Of a DNA stretch of 64,000 bases, positions 59,745 to 64,000 are shown one piece after another; within the stretch, counting starts at the first letter, position 1, and each line of letters opens with the position of its first letter. Both the position numbers and the translations under genes were made by a program. The notes beneath the pieces were generated by a model. The model had not been told where the DNA came from. It saw only the letters and a program-made list of their open reading frames with translations, and made no database searches. The stretch comes from Cephalopachus bancanus (Eukaryota > Chordata > Mammalia > Primates > Tarsiidae): NCBI GenBank assembly GCA_027257055.1, contig JAPVLO010000008.1, positions 18,414,001 to 18,478,000 on the forward strand, read 5' to 3'.

Positions 59745-60036
59745 ATTTTTTTTTTTGAGTTGGAGTCTCACTGTCGCCCAGACTGGAGTGCAGTGGCCGC
59801 TCCCGGCCACCGCAGCTTCGACCTGCTGGGCTCTGGCGATCCTTCCGCCTCAGCCTTCCAAGTAGCTGGAACTACAGATGCATGCTACCACTCCCGGCTA
59901 ATTTTTTTTTTTTTTTTTTTATTGTAGAGATGAGGTCTCGCCTGCCCAGGCGGGTCTCGAACCCGCGGGCTCAGGCAGTCCACTCACCTCAGCCTCCCAA
60001 AGGCGCGAGATTATAAACTGAGCCACCGAGCCTGGC
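59745..60036 (-). mobile_element. Alu SINE, lineage-specific variant, expanded middle A tract
   Basis: Reverse dimer with duplication TGCTGGTTTT (59728-59737 and 60037-60046). The hairpin GTGGCCGCTCCCGGCCAC and the B box are intact, so it is young-looking. The linker between monomers is a T19 run (59902-59920) instead of the usual 'tttttgattt'. Confidence 0.96.
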
Positions 60037-60046
60037 TGCTGGTTTT

Positions 60047-60530
60047 ATTTTTAAGACTGATCTAGAAGACTTGTGTGTATTCATTAAACTTTTGTTATAG
60101 TCACGGAACATGAAAATCTGCTTTTTGGGAATAGCAAGTGGTAATAACTGTGGAATACTCTCTTCATCTGCATATTTTAACTTTCTATATTCATATTTTA
60201 ACTTTATCTTTAACTTGTAATGTTCAACTTTAATTTTCTATGGGTTTTTCAATGACATGCTTTGTTTTGTATACCTGAATAAGAGACTTATCTGCCATGA
60301 GCTTCTAAAAATACCTCATCTGGAAATCGGTCATTATGGCAACAACTTATTTATGGTCACTGCCCTTCGAGCAGCATCTCTTATGACTCACTGGATAAAG
60401 GAAGATTCCATCTTTAAGGCACAAAGGTTTAAAGATAGTAAGTAAGTATACAAACAGAGACAAATCCAATCAGAGCAGCTTAAAAGGTGATATCTAGCAC
60501 AATAGAATTTAAAATTCAGTTAATATTTTT
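60047..60530. other. No gene recognised
   Basis: Unassigned AT-rich sequence with a short near-duplication ('tatattttaacttt') at 60172-60203. Confidence 0.4.
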
Positions 60531-60534
60531 TAGA

Positions 60535-60665
60535 ACCCACTAAGTTTCAGGCACTTTAGTGTATACTAATATATTTGACTCATAATAAAATTGTGTGAGA
60601 AGACTTCTTGTCCTTAGTGCTGCTTAGTAAATTGACACTCAGATGGGTTAAATGTTTGCAGAAAG
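60535..60665 (-). mobile_element. MIR-like SINE fragment
   Basis: 'gaacccactaagtttcaggcactttagtg' and 'agtaaattgacactcagatggg' fit a decayed reverse MIR. Confidence 0.5.
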
Positions 60666-61480
60666 TTTGCAGAGCCAGTGAGAAAAAGTAGATAGGAGAT
60701 TCAATTACAGTCCTTTGCACGGCACCATATTTTTTGCATATACCATATTTCCACAGATTTTTCTTAGTGTACCTCTTTGTTAGGCCTGCTCACCATCATC
60801 ATGAATCTTTGAAGTTCAACCACATTCATGTCATCCAATGTAGAATTTAAGACCAGCAACAATAGCATGATTCTTCTTGACACACTGTATTTTAACTTTT
60901 CCTCTCTTAGTTCAAGATTGTACCTTCTACTGAAACCATGTCATGAAGCATTGCTAACACCCCTATGAATTAGCTAACATAACCACCTACCTGGACCTCA
61001 GGCTTCCCTGAACCGTTGTTCATTGACTGCATCTTCCTCACTTCTCATCAGTTAATCCAAATGGATGGTTCTCTCTCCAACTTCCTGCTTCCTATTCCTA
61101 TTCAACGAAGACTGGAAGAAAGCCCATGTCAGGAAAAACATCCCCTCGCTATTCTGCTTCTCTCCTCTGTGAATATTTGACTCTATGCCATCCTTTTATT
61201 TTCCCCGACATCTCAGATACCTATTCTTCTGTTTACAACCTGTTTGCACCACTGACCCATAGCCTACGTCTACTGCCAAAATTCACTTACATTTGATTGG
61301 CATAGTGAATTATTAATGAAATCCAGCCATTAAATGGATAGATACGCAAACTGCCTAAGCCTAGTGATGCTTCAACAAGCCCATTTCCCTTGAACGTTCT
61401 GAATCTATAAGTTTGTCCCTATTACTCTCAATTCTATGCCTATATTTCCAACCACCTGTTGGATTTCTTCATTTGAGCAT
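60666..61480. other. No gene recognised
   Basis: Unassigned; no supportable exon or repeat. Confidence 0.35.
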
Positions 61481-61484
61481 CTTG

Positions 61485-62560
61485 GAGATACTAGAAGCCT
61501 CACTTCCAGATTTTTCCATAGCTCCCATACTGTCCTCTTCTTCCTGATGCCTGTATTTCTGTTATTGCTACTACCATTTTCCTAGTTACCCACTCTCAAA
61601 TTCATTATCTTTTATATTCTTCCAACTCCATCTTCACATTTGTAGCAATACTTCTCTGAGATTCTGTTACAACCTCCAGGTTTCTTCCTTAGGAATCACG
61701 GCCTTCCACTGCAAGAGATGATATTCCCTGCCACGTCAGACTCCTCTGAGAACCAGAAAACTCCAATGACCGGTGGTGGGGGCTTTTTCAAGAGAAACAC
61801 GAAGAACAAGTTTTTCAATGTATGCATTCTCCCTTGTTGAAGAAGTTGTCTACTGTTCTCTCCACGCCCCCTTTATTTTGCGGATTAAGACACAGTACCT
61901 GTCCATGAGCACTGAAGAGTTGACAGAGAGAGCCGAGTACTCCTGACACCTTGTCCAAGCTCTCCCTTGCTTCCGTTCCCCCACCATACTCAGCTTAAAA
62001 AGATCAGATGAATGCCAAAACATTCTAAGCCATGTCAACGTCACTGGACAATTCTGCTTAATGAATAAATATGTGAGAAGTATATGAACTATGTCTTTTC
62101 CAGAGGACAAATTTCCTCACAAGGTGACAAAGATTACTTCTAGCACTGTTTTGCACCTCCCACCTTCACATGTAGCTGTTTCTTGACTGAGTTAGGTCTA
62201 TTTTCATTTTTGTTCACGACTCCATTTTTATGCAATTCCTTCTACTTGCTTTTTGCCTGGAAAATCTTAGTTATTCCCCAAGGCCTCACAGTCACTTTCA
62301 CCTTCTCTGGTACTGGACCTCTGTTTTCCCCAAGTGAAAGTGATCTTTTGCTATGAATAAGACTCATCATACTCCATTTTTACTTCTTTGTGACACTTAA
62401 GTCATTTTCCCTCAAATTACACAGATCTTAATTCTTCCCTACTATATTATCCTTTCTTGGAGAGCAGGGACCATCCCATTTCCTTTTCATATTTTTTTCA
62501 TCTGTACTAACAATATAGTGCTTTATATAAACAGATCCTTGAAACGAGAGGACACAGTAC
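61485..62560 (+). mobile_element. L2 LINE 3' region
   Basis: 'ttgcctggaaaatcttagttattccccaaggcctcac', 'tatattatcctttcttggagagcagggaccatcccatttcc' and 'actaacaatatagtgctttatataaacag' follow the L2 3' end. The 61485-62150 part is more diverged and less certain. Confidence 0.62.
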
Positions 62561-63604
62561 CAAGCAGGAACAAGAGTTAGAAAATGTGTCAAGTTGTGGA
62601 AAACATATTATCATTCCTCATCTCCCAGTTAGGGTAGACTGTCACTAATTTTTCTCCCCAAGACCAGAAATAGCCTCAGAAGCCTACCGAACACAGAGCT
62701 ACAGGCACTTGGTTCCTTGGTTCATTTGAGTTTTCATTTTGTTAAAATCAATTAGCATCCACGGATGGAGAGACAATGTAGTTTTGCCTTTATCTTAATG
62801 CTCTGTTGTGCTGATTAAACAGCTTTTCATGTGTTAAAATTTCAGTGGATTCAGAAAAATGAATACACGTTTAAAGATCGAATTCTCATTATATTTTTCT
62901 TTAAATAGGCTACTTTGCTCCTTCTGTGTCTCTGTTGCATTTTTAGGACTGAAAGTTCCTAGACAAGAAAGGAACAGAGCTCCAGCCCCTAGAGCCTCAC
63001 CTTTAAAAGCAGGCAATTTGTCTAGGTTTTTCTGTCCCTCAAACAATGGACGTTTCATGGTTTCCAGAATTTTTGTAACAAATAGTGTGAACTCATCATT
63101 TCCTAAAATAGGCTAAAATGCCTCGCTTGGTGTTGTATTCGATAACACAGTTGTGTTTTCTATCAACAGCCTCCCATCTGAAAATAATTTGAATGTTAAT
63201 AAGCCAAATACAATGGTGTCACCAAAAGGACACCACGCCTTACTCATTTCTGGAAATAAGGTTGAAACCATGATGATATATGACTCCAGAACTTGGGTAA
63301 AGCACATTCCTAAAAAATTATATTGGTTTATTTGATTTGATGGAATCAAGTTATAGTGCTAACCAGACTAGATCACAGTCACTTCTTAGGCTGCACTGCC
63401 ATCTGGTGTCCATTAGAGGCATGAGTGTCAGGGGAGCGTTTGTGGATGGTGGCTTTTTGCTGGATGAAGGTTCAATCTTAGAATTGAAAAGGACAGGCTA
63501 TGAAGACTACCATTTTCAACCTGAAAATAGCATCACTACATTTCAATATAGGCTTGTTCATCTGACAAGCACAGGGCATAGATTCCCAAATAGTCCTATT
63601 GTTT
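62561..63604. other. No gene recognised
   Basis: Short frames on both strands, none with a recognisable domain. Confidence 0.35.
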
Positions 63605-63630
63605 ACACACACACACATGCACGCACACGC
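63605..63630. repeat. (CA)n simple repeat, interrupted
   Basis: ACACACACACACATGCACGCACACGC, seen directly. Confidence 0.9.
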
Positions 63631-63822
63631 TAAGAAAACTTGAAACTAGGGTTGAGGGAAATGATGGGAGACAAACTATAGAAACATAGTAATTGTAATT
63701 TTAAAAGAACTCTATAAGGCAATATCCATGACATTTTATACATGGAAACACATAATACTGACTACAGCACCATTAATTTCCATTTATTATCCTTAGTAAG
63801 CTAAATGCTGATCCAACCTCCA

Positions 63823-64000
63823 TTTTTTTTTTTTTTTTTTTTTTTGAGTTGGAGTCTCACTCAGTCACCCAGACTGGAGTGCAGTGGCTGCTTCCGGCCA
63901 CCGCAGCCTCGACCAGCTGGGTTCCGGCGATCCTTCCGCCTCAGCCTTCCGAGGAGCTGGAACTACAGGCAGACGCTACCACGCCCGGCTAATTTTTTGA
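63823..64000 (-). mobile_element. Alu SINE, lineage-specific variant, cut by the window edge
   Basis: A T24 tail followed by GAGTTGGAGTCTCACTCAGT and the right monomer in reverse. The hairpin reads GTGGCTGCTTCCGGCCAC. The left monomer lies beyond the window. Confidence 0.95.

Noticed and set aside
1..64000. CRISPR arrays, operons, prokaryotic promoters, tRNA or rRNA genes
   Set aside because: Nothing in the sequence fits; the tRNA-like GGTTCGA motifs are Alu B boxes, and the direct repeats are microsatellites or target-site duplications.

Overview
This 64 kb window is vertebrate and almost certainly primate nuclear DNA. It is AT-rich, has no operon-like gene packing, and is built mainly from interspersed repeats: LINE-1, dimeric 7SL-derived Alu, MIR, L2, MaLR and endogenous-retrovirus LTRs, and old DNA transposons. 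The Alu copies point to a lineage. One copy (36573-36861) reads like the old AluJ type shared by all primates. At least twelve others belong to a variant that is neither a human S/Y type nor the usual lemur type: 'GGCTCGGTGGCTCAGCCTG' at the 5' end, a 'GGGTTCGAGACCC' B box, and a 'GTGGCCGCTCCCGGCCAC' hairpin in the right arm. With a diverged but primate-like L1 (1-3359), this suggests a tarsier. That lineage call is inference from memory, not a database match.

Layout. 1-3359: the 5' part of a comparatively young L1 in minus orientation (5'UTR, ORF1 with one premature stop, damaged start of ORF2), running off the left edge. 5820-11050: old L1 remnants in both orientations carrying four Alu insertions and a nested, internally deleted Tc1/mariner-type transposon (9866-10447). 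11051-19187: mostly unrecognised DNA, with a striking near-perfect palindrome at 12379-12517. 19188-36200: Alu, MIR, MER5/MER3-like and Tigger-like relics, plus a solo class-II-like LTR (34424-35807) with an internal tandem duplication. 36573-44000: AluJ, Alus, several L1M fragments and an MLT1 LTR. 45000-64000: MIR, L2 and antisense L1M 3' ends, ending in an Alu cut by the right edge.

Genes. No complete gene is visible. On the plus strand there is a credible C-terminal coding exon with stop codon and polyadenylation signal (55363-55532, AATAAA at 55757). Upstream exon candidates at 36217-36285, 31039-31080 and, less surely, 26082-26204 all have splice-site dinucleotides and the same codon phase (phase 1), so they could be spliced into one open reading frame ending in a basic, Ser/Pro-rich tail. 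I cannot name the gene. If it is real, most of the window is its introns and 3' flank. Nearly all other ATG-started open frames are chance or repeat-derived.
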